DNA of 57,255 nucleotides, from assembly GCA_903878115.1 (NCBI GenBank), contig CAIRGO010000278.1:1-57255 (forward strand). Direction: 5' to 3'. Below, in pieces: positions 36,740-45,925 of the stretch (positions are counted from its first letter, which is position 1; the number at the start of each line of letters is the position of its first letter). The notes below the pieces were generated by a model, which was not told where the DNA came from, ran no database searches, and was given only the letters and a program-made list of their open reading frames with translations. This DNA is from Akkermansiaceae bacterium. GTDB taxonomy: Bacteria > Verrucomicrobiota > Verrucomicrobiia > Verrucomicrobiales > Akkermansiaceae. The position numbers and the translations under genes are program-made.

Positions 36740-37384
36740 TTACTGTTTTTTCTCAGACTCCAGTCCTGCGACGATCGCCTTATGAAACGCCTCCGTTAAT
36801 GGGGCAGTCGGAGCCCCATTTTTGGGATTAGCGCTCCCGAGCACATACATATCATTCAATATAACACTTTGTGCTGCCATGACTTTGGCGGCGATTTTGT
36901 TGTATTCGACTTCCGATCCTAGATCATAATTGATAAAACCGCCCCCAGGGGAAACAGGGGGGATGGAGCTTGCCCAGATTATTTTTGCGCCAGTCGCCTT
37001 CAATCGCCGGACTAACTCGTTCAGGTTTTTTTCATAGAGTTCCGGCGAGCTCACCCGCACGCCGCCAGCGGCTTTGCTCAATGCCCGGACACCCTTGAGG
37101 TTCGGATGTTTATAACACAGATCCGCGATACCGAAGCTGAAGTAAATGACGCTCCACTTGTCTTTGCCTAACAACTCATCGAGATGCGCTAGTGCGTAGG
37201 ATGAGTCGCCGGGATTGGCATAGACGACTTGCGCGCGCTCCTTAAATTCTTGAACCGCCGAATTGGTCAAGTTTTGATAAAAACTATCGCCAAGGATCAA
37301 CACCCGCGGCAAGGGCTCTGCTGCGAAAGCTTTGATTCCAAGCAATAGCAATCCCCCTAAAATATGTAGCTTAAGCCGTGGCAT
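36740..37384 (-). CDS. Secreted SGNH/GDSL-family hydrolase-like protein
   Basis: An exported protein of 214 residues; the signal peptide ends near residue 22 (AFAAE). It has the block I motif ILGDSF with the nucleophile serine, the G-x-x-D segment FGIADL and a later WASSIPPV block. The usual C-terminal D-x-x-H pair is not obvious: the nearest is TEAFH, so either Glu replaces Asp or activity is altered. It may be an acetylesterase acting on polysaccharides. It starts two bases after the DUF1552 gene stop and is the last gene of the four-gene operon. Confidence 0.82.
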   Translation of the reverse strand: MPRLKLHILGGLLLLGIKAFAAEPLPRVLILGDSFYQNLTNSAVQEFKERAQVVYANPGDSSYALAHLDELLGKDKWSVIYFSFGIADLCYKHPNLKGVRALSKAAGGVRVSSPELYEKNLNELVRRLKATGAKIIWASSIPPVSPGGGFINYDLGSEVEYNKIAAKVMAAQSVILNDMYVLGSANPKNGAPTAPLTEAFHKAIVAGLESEKKQ

Positions 37385-37386
37385 AC

Positions 37387-38754
37387 TTAGATTCTCAATT
37401 CTGTCATTTCCCCGGTGCTGTCAGCGAACTTACTCGTCGGCGCATCGACAGCGTTGAGCATCGATACGAAAAGATTCGCCAACGGCTTTTTCTTCGCCCC
37501 TTCGAACGCATGCAAGTTGCCGTGCTTGAAGCCCAGCGCGTTGCCGCCCGCGAGATGGATCGGGTAGTTTTTCGTACCGTGTCCGGCGTGCGAGTGGGCG
37601 GAGCCCCAAAGCACAACGGTGCGATCGAGCATGTTGCCATCGCCTTCCTTGGTATCGCGCAGGCGCTGCAGGAAGTAGGCGTGTTGTTCCGCGCGCCACT
37701 TGTCCCATGGGCCGTTTTCTGGGGCGCGGCCGTGGGAGAAGTCATGCGAGGATGCTTTGCAACCAGGGAGCACGTAGGTCGGGTACTGCATGGTGGGATG
37801 TGAATTTGACGATTCACTCTCGAGCATGAGCGTGGCAAAGCGCGTCGAATCAGTCAGGAATGCCAGATAGATCAGGTCATACAGGCAGCGGGTATATTCC
37901 TGCGCTTCGGTGTATGCGACTTCGAGGTTAAGCCCCTTGGTATCCACGTTGGGCAATGGCTCATGAGTCCACTGACTGGAGCGTTCGACCCGTTGCTCGA
38001 GCGCACGCACCGTGTCCAGATACTCAGTCATCTTTTGCTGGTCCGCCTTGCCCAAACGGTTATTCAGGCTTTTGGAATTATCCAGCATAACATCCAGCAC
38101 ACTGGCGTCCCGCTTCAACCGTGTACGGACTTGTTCCGGACTGGATCCCGCATACGGCTGAAACATTCGATTGAAGATTTCCTGCGGTTTCTGCATGGCG
38201 GGGATCGGCCGGCCCGGGCCGTAATGGGAAAGCGTTTTGGCGTTTCCGTAAGAGCCAGTGCCGCCCTCGGTGCCGAGCACGAGGGATGGGAAGCGAGTCT
38301 TGCTACCACTGATCTTTGCTGCGAATTGATCGATGGAGATGTTATTGGTCTGCTCAGTACTAGCCATTAACGCCCCGGTGCCAAAGACATCGCCACTGCT
38401 GTGGCCGCCCATCCCGTAGCCGCCGACATGATCGAGACCACGCAGATAGCTGACGTATTCCTTGAGTGGAGCGAACGGAGCCGAAGATTTATTGAAAGTC
38501 AGCGGACCGGGATCCATGCACGGAAACCAGTTCCACTCGTGATGCGGCTTGCCCGCAATCGGGATGCCTTCAAGGGTATCGGGCATGTAAGCGCCGTAGG
38601 CGAAATAGCTAATCATCATCCGCTTGGGCAGCGCTTTGCCGGCATCAGCAGCCTTTGCCGATCCCATCATGCCTTCGAGAAACGGCAAGGCCAATGCCAT
38701 GCCGGTACCCCGAAGAAATTCACGCCGATCAAGATGCCAGGATTTTTGTTTCAT
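37387..38754 (-). CDS. DUF1552 family protein with Tat signal
   Basis: A 455-residue protein of a family found mainly in planctomycetes, verrucomicrobia and myxobacteria, with unknown function. The ATG at 38754 gives MKQKSWHLDRREFLRG followed by a hydrophobic stretch, a twin-arginine export signal, which suggests the protein folds with a cofactor before export. The frame is open to 38832, but that start would bury the signal. A histidine-rich SHAGHGTKNYP region lies near the C-terminus. It follows the DUF1592-type gene by 37 bases, the usual pairing of these families, and is much richer in GC than the BMC genes. Confidence 0.9.
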   Translation of the reverse strand: MKQKSWHLDRREFLRGTGMALALPFLEGMMGSAKAADAGKALPKRMMISYFAYGAYMPDTLEGIPIAGKPHHEWNWFPCMDPGPLTFNKSSAPFAPLKEYVSYLRGLDHVGGYGMGGHSSGDVFGTGALMASTEQTNNISIDQFAAKISGSKTRFPSLVLGTEGGTGSYGNAKTLSHYGPGRPIPAMQKPQEIFNRMFQPYAGSSPEQVRTRLKRDASVLDVMLDNSKSLNNRLGKADQQKMTEYLDTVRALEQRVERSSQWTHEPLPNVDTKGLNLEVAYTEAQEYTRCLYDLIYLAFLTDSTRFATLMLESESSNSHPTMQYPTYVLPGCKASSHDFSHGRAPENGPWDKWRAEQHAYFLQRLRDTKEGDGNMLDRTVVLWGSAHSHAGHGTKNYPIHLAGGNALGFKHGNLHAFEGAKKKPLANLFVSMLNAVDAPTSKFADSTGEMTELRI

Positions 38755-38791
38755 AGATGTTGTTACTTTAGTCCGATGGGGTTTCTTACAG

Positions 38792-41323
38792 CTAGGGTTT
38801 GCCCCGAAAGGTGTCACTCTGACAAATGGCAATGATTATGTCTTGAAAGCGATAGTCATTTTTCTCGGTCTGACTGCCTATTTGTTCGACGAGGAGAAAA
38901 TCTTTATAAGTAAGACTCCGTCCCAAGCTATAACTGAGAAACCTTCGTATTACGTTTTCAGCGATGTCGTCCTTGCGTTCCGCGAGCAGAAACGCCTTGA
39001 GCGGCTCCATCCCGTCGATCGTCGGACCGCGTGGGACGCGGGCGTCAGCATGGATTTCTACCGTGTTGACCGTCTTGAGGTAAGCTTCGTACCCCGCCAG
39101 ATCTTTGTCGATTTTTTCGATGAATCCCCTGACGTTGACGCCCGCTTTAGGAACCATTGGCTGATATTTTCCGATCGCATTGTATTTTTCAAAAGGGATT
39201 CCCCAAGGGTCGAGGCTTGCATGGCATACGTTACAAGTTTCTTCCTTCCGGTGCTGGCGCAGCATATCCTTGATGGTCACAGCTTTCTCCGCTGCTGCGC
39301 CGACGGTGTCCGCCAGCGCCGGCACCTCGGCTGGCGGCGGCTTCACATCTTCGCCGAGGATCGCCTCGCGCAACCACACCGCGCGATAAATCGGATGCGG
39401 CGCCGAGCCTGTCGATTTTGCCACCAGCACCGAGCCCTGAGTGAGCAACCCGCCCAGCCGATGTTCCGGCTTGATCGGCACAGCACGCAACTCGTTGCCT
39501 TGCACCCCATCTACCCCGTAATGTCCCGCAAGCGGTTGATTCAGTACGGCAAAGTTAGAATCCACCAAGTTGGTGATGCTGGCATTTTTCCCAATTAATT
39601 CAGCGATGAAAGCCACGGTCTCACTCTCCATGTAATCGCGAATCGTCGGACGATTTGGCACTTCCCGTCCCTTCGCTTCACCGCCTGCAGCAAACAGAAA
39701 CCGGGGGAACAGCTGCAGGTTAATGTTCCGCGTTTTCGCCTTCGAAATACTCAGCCATTGCAGGGTGAAATTCTTAATAAAATCACCGGATCGTTTGTCT
39801 GCGAGCAACCTGCGCACTTGCGTTTCAATCGTAGCCGGATCATCCAGCTTACCCTGCGCAGCGAGTGCAAGCAGCGTGTCATCCGGCATGCTTCCCCAGA
39901 GGAAATAGGACAGCTTGGAAGCCAGTTCATATTGGCGTGTGGTGACTCCGTTTTCGGCAACTGTATGATAGAGGAATTGCGGCGCAGTGAGCACCAGCGC
40001 CAAGGTTTCGCGGATGGCGTCTTCCAACGTCGGGGAATCACCCTCCAAAATATTGTAAACCGTCACGAACCGATCAACCTCTTCCGGCAACACCGGCCGG
40101 CGAAACGCCCGTGTCATAAAACGACTGATGACTTCCCTTACATACGCCGGCTTATTGGTTTCACGTAACGGTGAGGCAAACATGATACGAGTGTGATGAT
40201 CCGGCGGCCACACATCAGCAATCGGCGCTTCAAACTCAATCGATTCAACGGATACCCGTGGCCCGGAGACGTCCCATCCTCCACCATTGTCATTATAGTC
40301 GTTGAGGTGGCCGTTGTCCCAGAGATTCACTGGCTTGACGCACAGTGCCGGAGGCGACATCCCACCTTTTAGCGAAATCGGGGGGCGGACCGGAAAATTT
40401 TCAATGCGGCCGCGCATCTCAAACATTTGAGGATTGTCCGTGGTGTTGGTCAGTCGCAGGTTGCCGACGGGCTCAAGTAGAAAGAGCGCTTGAAACCCAG
40501 GCGGATAACCCATCACCATTTGCAGTGGAACGCTATCAACTCCCGGCGGCAAGATCGCCGATGCCTTAAACCGGATGCGGAATTCGCCCGTTTTCGGCCA
40601 GCTTTTCAGATTTAGGCCCTCGCTTGCGGCGTTGCGACCAGCGCCACGATAGACACCAATCTCGTCCGCATTCTTACCAGCGGCAGACGGAACTTTTGTG
40701 ATCCACTTAGCCTCAGAGCGATGGATCTCCGGCTTGCCTGGATCCACGATTGCCGAAGTCATCGCGCGCTGGGCGCACTCCAAGTAACGATCCATCTGTT
40801 CGGGACCGATCAACATGAACTCGGCTGTGTTATTGAAGCGGTAAGATTTTTCCGGATCCACAGGCAGGCCGCCAGAGAGCTTCCAGTCGAACCCAAGCAG
40901 ATCGCGCATGGTGTTCTCATATTCAAAGTTGGTGAGACGACGGGCCGTAGGAACCGCGGCCTCCAAATCAGGGCTGCTGGCGAACTGGCGTATGCCGGTC
41001 TCAATCCATGCGATGACCGCCTTGCGGTCCGCGTCGTCCGGCTGCTCCTCATCCTCTGGCGGCATCTCACCGCTTCTGAGTTCCTTGAGAATTTTTTCCC
41101 AACGCACCAGATCGCGTCCTACCGCCAGACCGCCATCTAGATCGTGAAGGGTGATCTTCCCTTTGCTTTTTTTCGGGCCGTGACAGGAAACACAGTTGGC
41201 TTCGAAAACCTTGCCGATAATAGAGGGAACAGTTGTTGCGTCTACCGGAGCAGCCAAAGCAGAGTATTGCAGCCCTGAAAACAACAGGCAACCAGCGGCG
41301 AAAACAGTTATGCGTGCCTTCAT
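38792..41323 (-). CDS. Planctomycete-type cytochrome c / DUF1587-1595-1592-1588-1585 protein
   Basis: An 843-residue exported protein with the standard domain chain of this family. A signal peptide ends near residue 24 and is followed by a planctomycete cytochrome C domain with one haem-binding motif (CVSCH). Next come DUF1587 (RRLTNFEYENTMRDLLG), DUF1595 (FMTRAFRRPVLPEEVDRFV), DUF1592 (YELASKLSYFLWGSMPDDTL), DUF1588 (with GSVLVAKSTGSAPHP and a second CNVCH) and DUF1585 (IRRFLSYSLGRSLTY). The role is unknown, presumably a periplasmic redox function with the DUF1552 partner encoded next. ATG start 11 bases after the esterase stop. Confidence 0.93.
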   Translation of the reverse strand: MKARITVFAAGCLLFSGLQYSALAAPVDATTVPSIIGKVFEANCVSCHGPKKSKGKITLHDLDGGLAVGRDLVRWEKILKELRSGEMPPEDEEQPDDADRKAVIAWIETGIRQFASSPDLEAAVPTARRLTNFEYENTMRDLLGFDWKLSGGLPVDPEKSYRFNNTAEFMLIGPEQMDRYLECAQRAMTSAIVDPGKPEIHRSEAKWITKVPSAAGKNADEIGVYRGAGRNAASEGLNLKSWPKTGEFRIRFKASAILPPGVDSVPLQMVMGYPPGFQALFLLEPVGNLRLTNTTDNPQMFEMRGRIENFPVRPPISLKGGMSPPALCVKPVNLWDNGHLNDYNDNGGGWDVSGPRVSVESIEFEAPIADVWPPDHHTRIMFASPLRETNKPAYVREVISRFMTRAFRRPVLPEEVDRFVTVYNILEGDSPTLEDAIRETLALVLTAPQFLYHTVAENGVTTRQYELASKLSYFLWGSMPDDTLLALAAQGKLDDPATIETQVRRLLADKRSGDFIKNFTLQWLSISKAKTRNINLQLFPRFLFAAGGEAKGREVPNRPTIRDYMESETVAFIAELIGKNASITNLVDSNFAVLNQPLAGHYGVDGVQGNELRAVPIKPEHRLGGLLTQGSVLVAKSTGSAPHPIYRAVWLREAILGEDVKPPPAEVPALADTVGAAAEKAVTIKDMLRQHRKEETCNVCHASLDPWGIPFEKYNAIGKYQPMVPKAGVNVRGFIEKIDKDLAGYEAYLKTVNTVEIHADARVPRGPTIDGMEPLKAFLLAERKDDIAENVIRRFLSYSLGRSLTYKDFLLVEQIGSQTEKNDYRFQDIIIAICQSDTFRGKP

Positions 41324-41334
41324 TGTTTTTATAC

Positions 41335-42663
41335 TTATTTACTGCGGGGATGCTCTACCTCCACGGGAAAGGGACGGGTCTTCGGAACAGGATTCACCGC
41401 AATTTCGTCGACAAACAGCCACGGACTCTCGGTGACAAGCTTGACTTTAATATATCGGCCATTCGCCTTGTTGGTTTCAGCAAGTATCAGCAAGGGCTGA
41501 CGTTTCAATTCCACGGGCTTCTGTCGTCGCACATGGGCTGAGTGACCAACCTTAAATGATTTACCGGGCACGTCTTCGAATTTGGCGCTGTCATTGGAAA
41601 CGAAAATGGTTGTTTGCTTGGGAATGATGGCACCGAGCACTGGATCCACCAAGATACTGATGGCAACACCGTTGACATCTTGCGACTGACCGAGATCAAT
41701 CACAAATTCCACACCATCCGGCGCCGAGGCAAAACCGAGCCACTGTTTGCCGGGTTGATCGGTGGCACCGTATTTACCATCGACCAGCGAAGTTAATCCT
41801 GACTTTTCATCAGTATATTTTTCATCAGGCTTACTGCCGGTGATGGCTTTGCTCACTGCGGCGTGGGTCTTGATGTTGACTGTCGAATCAAAAAAAACCG
41901 CGTCAAAAAACTGTTCATCCAACTTCAATTGCGGGTCGATGATCTGGCAGGCTTTGCGAGCAAAACGCTGCCCCAACACTCGGTAACCCGCTGGAGGAAA
42001 GTGACCTGAATCTAACTCAAAGCCTCCCCAAGGATTTACCCCTTTATTCAAGTCATCGGTATCGACCCATGCCCCATTTTCATTGGCCTCGCCTATCTTC
42101 ACCTCCTTAGCGCGCACGATGTCACCATCGACAATCCCCTTGCTCGGCAGCCAATAATCGTTGATTCTACCAATGACAAAATTGATCTTTTGCAGATCGA
42201 GATCCTTTTTAAACTGGTCCAGGATTCCGTAAAAGCTTTGTTCGTAAACACTCCCCCAACCGCCTTCTGCATCCGCTTCGCCCTGCATCCATATAAACGT
42301 CACCGAGGCGATTTTTTCGCCTTTTATCTTATTTTTTAAGATTTGCAGGAGTTGATCATAGAGTTGGCCATTGGTGCTGATATCGACCGGCTTGGAATCT
42401 GCGGGAGCCGCCCAAAGTTTATACCATTGTCTAATTGGCTGGCTGGGTTTGCCATATGTCACGACCAGAACATTGTCTTTACCAAACACCTGCGACACCG
42501 ATTCGGTAAAAGAGCCGGGCAACGGCTCGCGCATGTTCGACTGCCCTGAGAGTATGAACAGATGCTTGCCTTTTTCTGCAGACGGCTCCGCAGCCATCAC
42601 CATGCCGCACAGGAATAGTAACATACCACAAATCGCACTCCAACGTTGCCATTGATGTTTCAT
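41335..42663 (-). CDS. Secreted SASA-domain esterase (sialate O-acetylesterase-like)
   Basis: A predicted exported carbohydrate esterase of about 442 residues. The start could be the ATG at 42684 or the one at 42663 (MKHQWQRW); the latter sits directly before the signal peptide and is preferred. The catalytic elements of the SASA/SGNH fold are visible: nucleophile serine in GQSNM, the WMQGEAD oxyanion block, and DSGHFPPAGYRVLG with the Asp-x-x-His pair. The C-terminal 170 residues look like a beta-sandwich of the discoidin (F5/8 type C) kind. First gene of the four-gene operon. It is more A/T-rich than its downstream partners. Confidence 0.87.
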   Translation of the reverse strand: MKHQWQRWSAICGMLLFLCGMVMAAEPSAEKGKHLFILSGQSNMREPLPGSFTESVSQVFGKDNVLVVTYGKPSQPIRQWYKLWAAPADSKPVDISTNGQLYDQLLQILKNKIKGEKIASVTFIWMQGEADAEGGWGSVYEQSFYGILDQFKKDLDLQKINFVIGRINDYWLPSKGIVDGDIVRAKEVKIGEANENGAWVDTDDLNKGVNPWGGFELDSGHFPPAGYRVLGQRFARKACQIIDPQLKLDEQFFDAVFFDSTVNIKTHAAVSKAITGSKPDEKYTDEKSGLTSLVDGKYGATDQPGKQWLGFASAPDGVEFVIDLGQSQDVNGVAISILVDPVLGAIIPKQTTIFVSNDSAKFEDVPGKSFKVGHSAHVRRQKPVELKRQPLLILAETNKANGRYIKVKLVTESPWLFVDEIAVNPVPKTRPFPVEVEHPRSK

Positions 42664-42684
42664 ATTTATTATTTTCGTTTCCAT

Positions 42685-43052
42685 TAGGTATTTCTACTTT
42701 GTATCCAGCAGTTTCATTCGATTTTATACGAATGCTGGGGACTTGCTCTATCACTCTGAGCGGACAAGCCCCAGATAGACAGGCCTGAGGAAGAGTAATG
42801 GCTAGTTCCCGGGATTTGATGGCAACTATCATGCGATACAAATGTAGCTTTCCAGACCGTTCTGGTAAGATTTTACTCGGCAGCATTTATTTGAAGTTGG
42901 AAATCAGACGTCACGGCCAGTGCACCCTTTCTTAAGTGTATTGGAGAACAAGAGTCCAACCGTCATTCGAATGAGTGGGTTTGGTTTGCGTTTGAAAACT
43001 GTCGAATGCATCTATGCTTGCCTCTGCTCAGGCGAGCTGCTAGGTATCCGTT
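42685..43052. other. Intergenic region between esterase operon and DeoR regulator
   Basis: About 370 bases with divergent promoters for the esterase operon (minus) and the regulator (plus). No gene is supported. A small hairpin (CCAGA-CCGT-TCTGG, 42852-42865) is visible. The palindrome found before pduL is absent here. Confidence 0.5.
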
Positions 43053-43811
43053 GTGTTACCGCTCGAACGACAGCAAAAGATTCTGCAGCAATTGCAGGAA
43101 AATGGCAACATCCGCACGATGGAAATTGCGGCGATGCTGGATGTCACCGACGAGACAGTGCGCAAAGATTTCGAAGCATTAGAGAAACGTGGTTACTTAA
43201 TACGTGTGCATGGTGGAGCGACGCGCCCGTTGAAAATCCGCGAAGAAATTTCTCTCACTGAGCGGCAACTGACCAATCGTGAGGAAAAAACCGCCATCGC
43301 GCGGGAAGCGGCGAAGCGCATTCAACCAAACGAAACCATTTTTCTCGATGCCTCCTCCACCGCGCTGACACTGACCGAGTTTTTGCCTGACTATCCGCTT
43401 ACGATTTTGACGAATGCCCTTAATGTGTTTACCGCACTGGAAGGCCGCCCTAACCTCGATCTTATCTGTACAGGAGGTCTATATGATGTTCGTTCACGTT
43501 CCTTCATCGGCCTGATCGCGGAACAATCGCTGCGTCGATTCAATATTCATCGCATGTTTTTTTCAGGAAGTGGACTGCATCTCACTCGCGGAATTTCCGA
43601 AACGAACAATCGCCAAGCAGTATTCAAAGAGCGCGTCGTGGCCTGTGCCGAGGATGTTGTCTTTCTTGCCGACCACACCAAGCTTGGGCAAAAAGCCGCA
43701 TTTTTCTTCGCGCAGATCAGCGACCTAACTTGCATCATTACTGATTCCCATGCCGACAAAAGAATTCTCAGCGATCTCTCTGGCAGCGGTGTCGAGGTGA
43801 TCGAGGCGTAA
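43053..43811 (+). CDS. DeoR/GlpR-family transcriptional regulator
   Basis: A 252-residue sugar-phosphate-responsive repressor. The N-terminal DeoR helix-turn-helix is clear: RQQKILQQLQENGNIRTMEIA, DVTDETVRKDFEALEKRGYLIRVHGGA. The C-terminal effector domain has IFLDASSTALTL, LTNALNVF, TGGLYD and DHTKLGQKA. The start is GTG (43053), with no Shine-Dalgarno sequence. PVM-type microcompartment loci commonly carry such a regulator, and a phosphorylated deoxysugar would be the expected inducer. Here it is separated from the operon by the four-gene esterase/DUF1592 operon, so control of the BMC genes is inferred, not shown. Confidence 0.9.
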   Translation: MLPLERQQKILQQLQENGNIRTMEIAAMLDVTDETVRKDFEALEKRGYLIRVHGGATRPLKIREEISLTERQLTNREEKTAIAREAAKRIQPNETIFLDASSTALTLTEFLPDYPLTILTNALNVFTALEGRPNLDLICTGGLYDVRSRSFIGLIAEQSLRRFNIHRMFFSGSGLHLTRGISETNNRQAVFKERVVACAEDVVFLADHTKLGQKAAFFFAQISDLTCIITDSHADKRILSDLSGSGVEVIEA

Positions 43812-44089
43812 GTTTTTTATAAGACGTACTAAGACTACTGCGGAATTATGTCACAATAAAACTGCTTCTTTATTCCGAAATGACCTTGCTATTTTCTAAA
43901 GCAAGTGCCATCATCACTTCACTGCTGTGTGCGTTCGTTAAGGTTGCAAGCCCGATCCGATGCATTATATCCGGGGCTCGAACCGTGGGTCAATGTCATG
44001 CCTTCACTGGAAGACAGCGATTCACGTTAGGCCCCACTTTGGAGAGCTTACAGGAACGTGGCTCTTTGCACCTGAACGGCACAGCGGTA

Positions 44090-45802
44090 CTAATTTTTTC
44101 TGGTCGTAATGCGGTATCTAACGAAAAATACCACCCATGCCAGCAGGCCAGCCATTATCACTGGAATATCGCCCCATATCTGATACGTTGAGATCGCTGC
44201 TTGACGAGGTACTTTCACTTCAAACAAACCTGAACCACGCATAAAGTGGCTGCCTTTTTCATCTAACAAAATGGTGCTGTGCCCACTAATCGATACGACT
44301 CCCGTTACGCCAGTATTTGAACAACGGATCATCGGACGACGCAATTCGATTGCTCGGAATTTAGCATTGGCGAAGTGCTGCGCAGCTGCCGCAGTTTGCT
44401 TAAACCAACCATCATTCGTTACATTGACGATAACTTGAGGTTCTTGACGTAAGAACGAGCGGGTCTCGCGTGGAACAGTGTCTTCGAAGCAAATCGATGG
44501 GATGATAGAGAGCTTCTCATTCCTCACTGTCATCGGCAAAGGAGCGGTAGCGGTTCCCGCAGAAAATGCCCCATCAAACGTAGCACCGGCTTGCTGCTCA
44601 TAAATCTGCTTAAGCCAAGGCAATTCATCAACGAGCGGAATGTATTCGCCAAACATCACCAAATGCTTTTTCCGATAGGATAACAACGGGGAACCTTGTG
44701 GCAACACTACGAGTGAGTTCCACGCCTTTGGATCTTCTGCAATGGTGAGATTTGAGCCATTGCTCACGGCTTCTAACTCTGCCATTCCTAACAAGATATC
44801 AAAATTACCCGCTTGGCGAAATGCCTCGATGCTAATTTCATTTTCCATCCACATTCCATGCTCGTTGTTAGCTGTGGTCATCAATCGCCCAGTAAGCGCA
44901 ACTTCAGGCAGCACTAACCAATCGGGATAAATAAGCGGCATCTCCTTTTCTTGCGCTGCTGATTTTTCTAACGATAGTTGATTGTTCGCTTCAACATTCG
45001 TCATCGCTTTCGCGACTTCTTCCTCGTATGCTTGATGTATTTCTTCTGCAGTCCAGGTTTGTCGGGCCGCTTCCTGTGGCACATTGAGTTGAACTAACAA
45101 AACATTAATGCCAAAGCATTCTTTGTTGCCACATATCGATAACTGCCTAACACCATAGAGGAACGCGGCGGTAACAAGCATCGCCGTGATGCCAAAATCT
45201 GGATGCGCACGTTTTTTTCCAAGTTGAGCCTCACCGTGCATACGTCGCCCTAACTGAACCAGCACTGCTTGCACCATCAACATCAAGCCAGAAAGACCAG
45301 CAACGCCGAATACATCCGCACACTGCGCCATGACAGCTTGATCATGCATTGCTACGCCGAGACCATTCCACCCAAAGCCCGTGAGCATCCAGCCGCGCAG
45401 CCATTCAGAAAATGCCCACAATGCCGCATTGCCGAACGCGTAACTAAGGGCGCGAAAAGATTGTCGCCACAAGCCACCAACCTCTGGTTGCAGCCAAGGA
45501 TTTAGCCAGACCGCCGAGCACATCGCCCACAACGCCGGATAAAGCGCTAGATAACCAGCTAAGACAACTACACCCAACCAAGAAACGGAAGATAACCAAA
45601 AAAGATTGATCGCAAAAAATGTAAACCCAAACAAATAGCCTAACAAAAAACCATTTCGTTTGCGCTTAGGGCCCTTAATCGTCCACACAGCAATCATTAA
45701 TGGCATCAGCGCTATCCATGCCATCACGCCCCAGTCAACCTGCGGGAAAGCTAAACTGAGAATAATTCCACCTGCAAAGGCGAGTAATATCTTACGTATC
45801 AT
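44090..45802 (-). CDS. lnt: Apolipoprotein N-acyltransferase
   Basis: Adds the third acyl chain to the N-terminal cysteine of lipoproteins in the inner membrane. From the ATG at 45802 (MIRKILLAFAGG) it has 570 residues. The frame runs to a TTG at 45832, a less likely start. The N-terminal half has about six membrane helices; a C-N hydrolase domain follows. The catalytic triad is visible: Glu in LPEVALTG, Lys in YRKKHLVMFGEY and Cys in SICFEDT. A last membrane helix is near the C-terminus. It is slightly longer than the E. coli protein because of an insert around residues 245-300. Its presence agrees with the predicted lipoproteins in this window. Confidence 0.94.
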   Translation of the reverse strand: MIRKILLAFAGGIILSLAFPQVDWGVMAWIALMPLMIAVWTIKGPKRKRNGFLLGYLFGFTFFAINLFWLSSVSWLGVVVLAGYLALYPALWAMCSAVWLNPWLQPEVGGLWRQSFRALSYAFGNAALWAFSEWLRGWMLTGFGWNGLGVAMHDQAVMAQCADVFGVAGLSGLMLMVQAVLVQLGRRMHGEAQLGKKRAHPDFGITAMLVTAAFLYGVRQLSICGNKECFGINVLLVQLNVPQEAARQTWTAEEIHQAYEEEVAKAMTNVEANNQLSLEKSAAQEKEMPLIYPDWLVLPEVALTGRLMTTANNEHGMWMENEISIEAFRQAGNFDILLGMAELEAVSNGSNLTIAEDPKAWNSLVVLPQGSPLLSYRKKHLVMFGEYIPLVDELPWLKQIYEQQAGATFDGAFSAGTATAPLPMTVRNEKLSIIPSICFEDTVPRETRSFLRQEPQVIVNVTNDGWFKQTAAAAQHFANAKFRAIELRRPMIRCSNTGVTGVVSISGHSTILLDEKGSHFMRGSGLFEVKVPRQAAISTYQIWGDIPVIMAGLLAWVVFFVRYRITTRKN

Positions 45803-45925
45803 GATGTTTTTGCTCGCCGATGATAAATCCAATCATGATCGTTGACCAAGATAATTCGGAAAAATGAGACTTTGCTGCTCTTTTTTCTCTTCATTTTGTC
45901 CGATGGCTGCTATGAACTTCGCAGC

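Noticed and set aside
38624-39598. Plus-strand open frame of 324 codons opposite the DUF1592 gene
   Set aside because: The minus-strand frame has clear domains, and this one reflects the GC-rich codon pattern of that gene.
43965-44030. tRNA-like sequence (GCTCGAACC) resembling the reverse complement of a T-arm
   Set aside because: Only three of five T-stem pairs form, there is no matching acceptor stem or anticodon arm, so it is not a tRNA gene and hardly a convincing remnant.
43880-44191. Possible small plus-strand gene between the DeoR regulator and lnt
   Set aside because: It overlaps the conserved end of lnt by about 100 bases and its composition does not look like protein.
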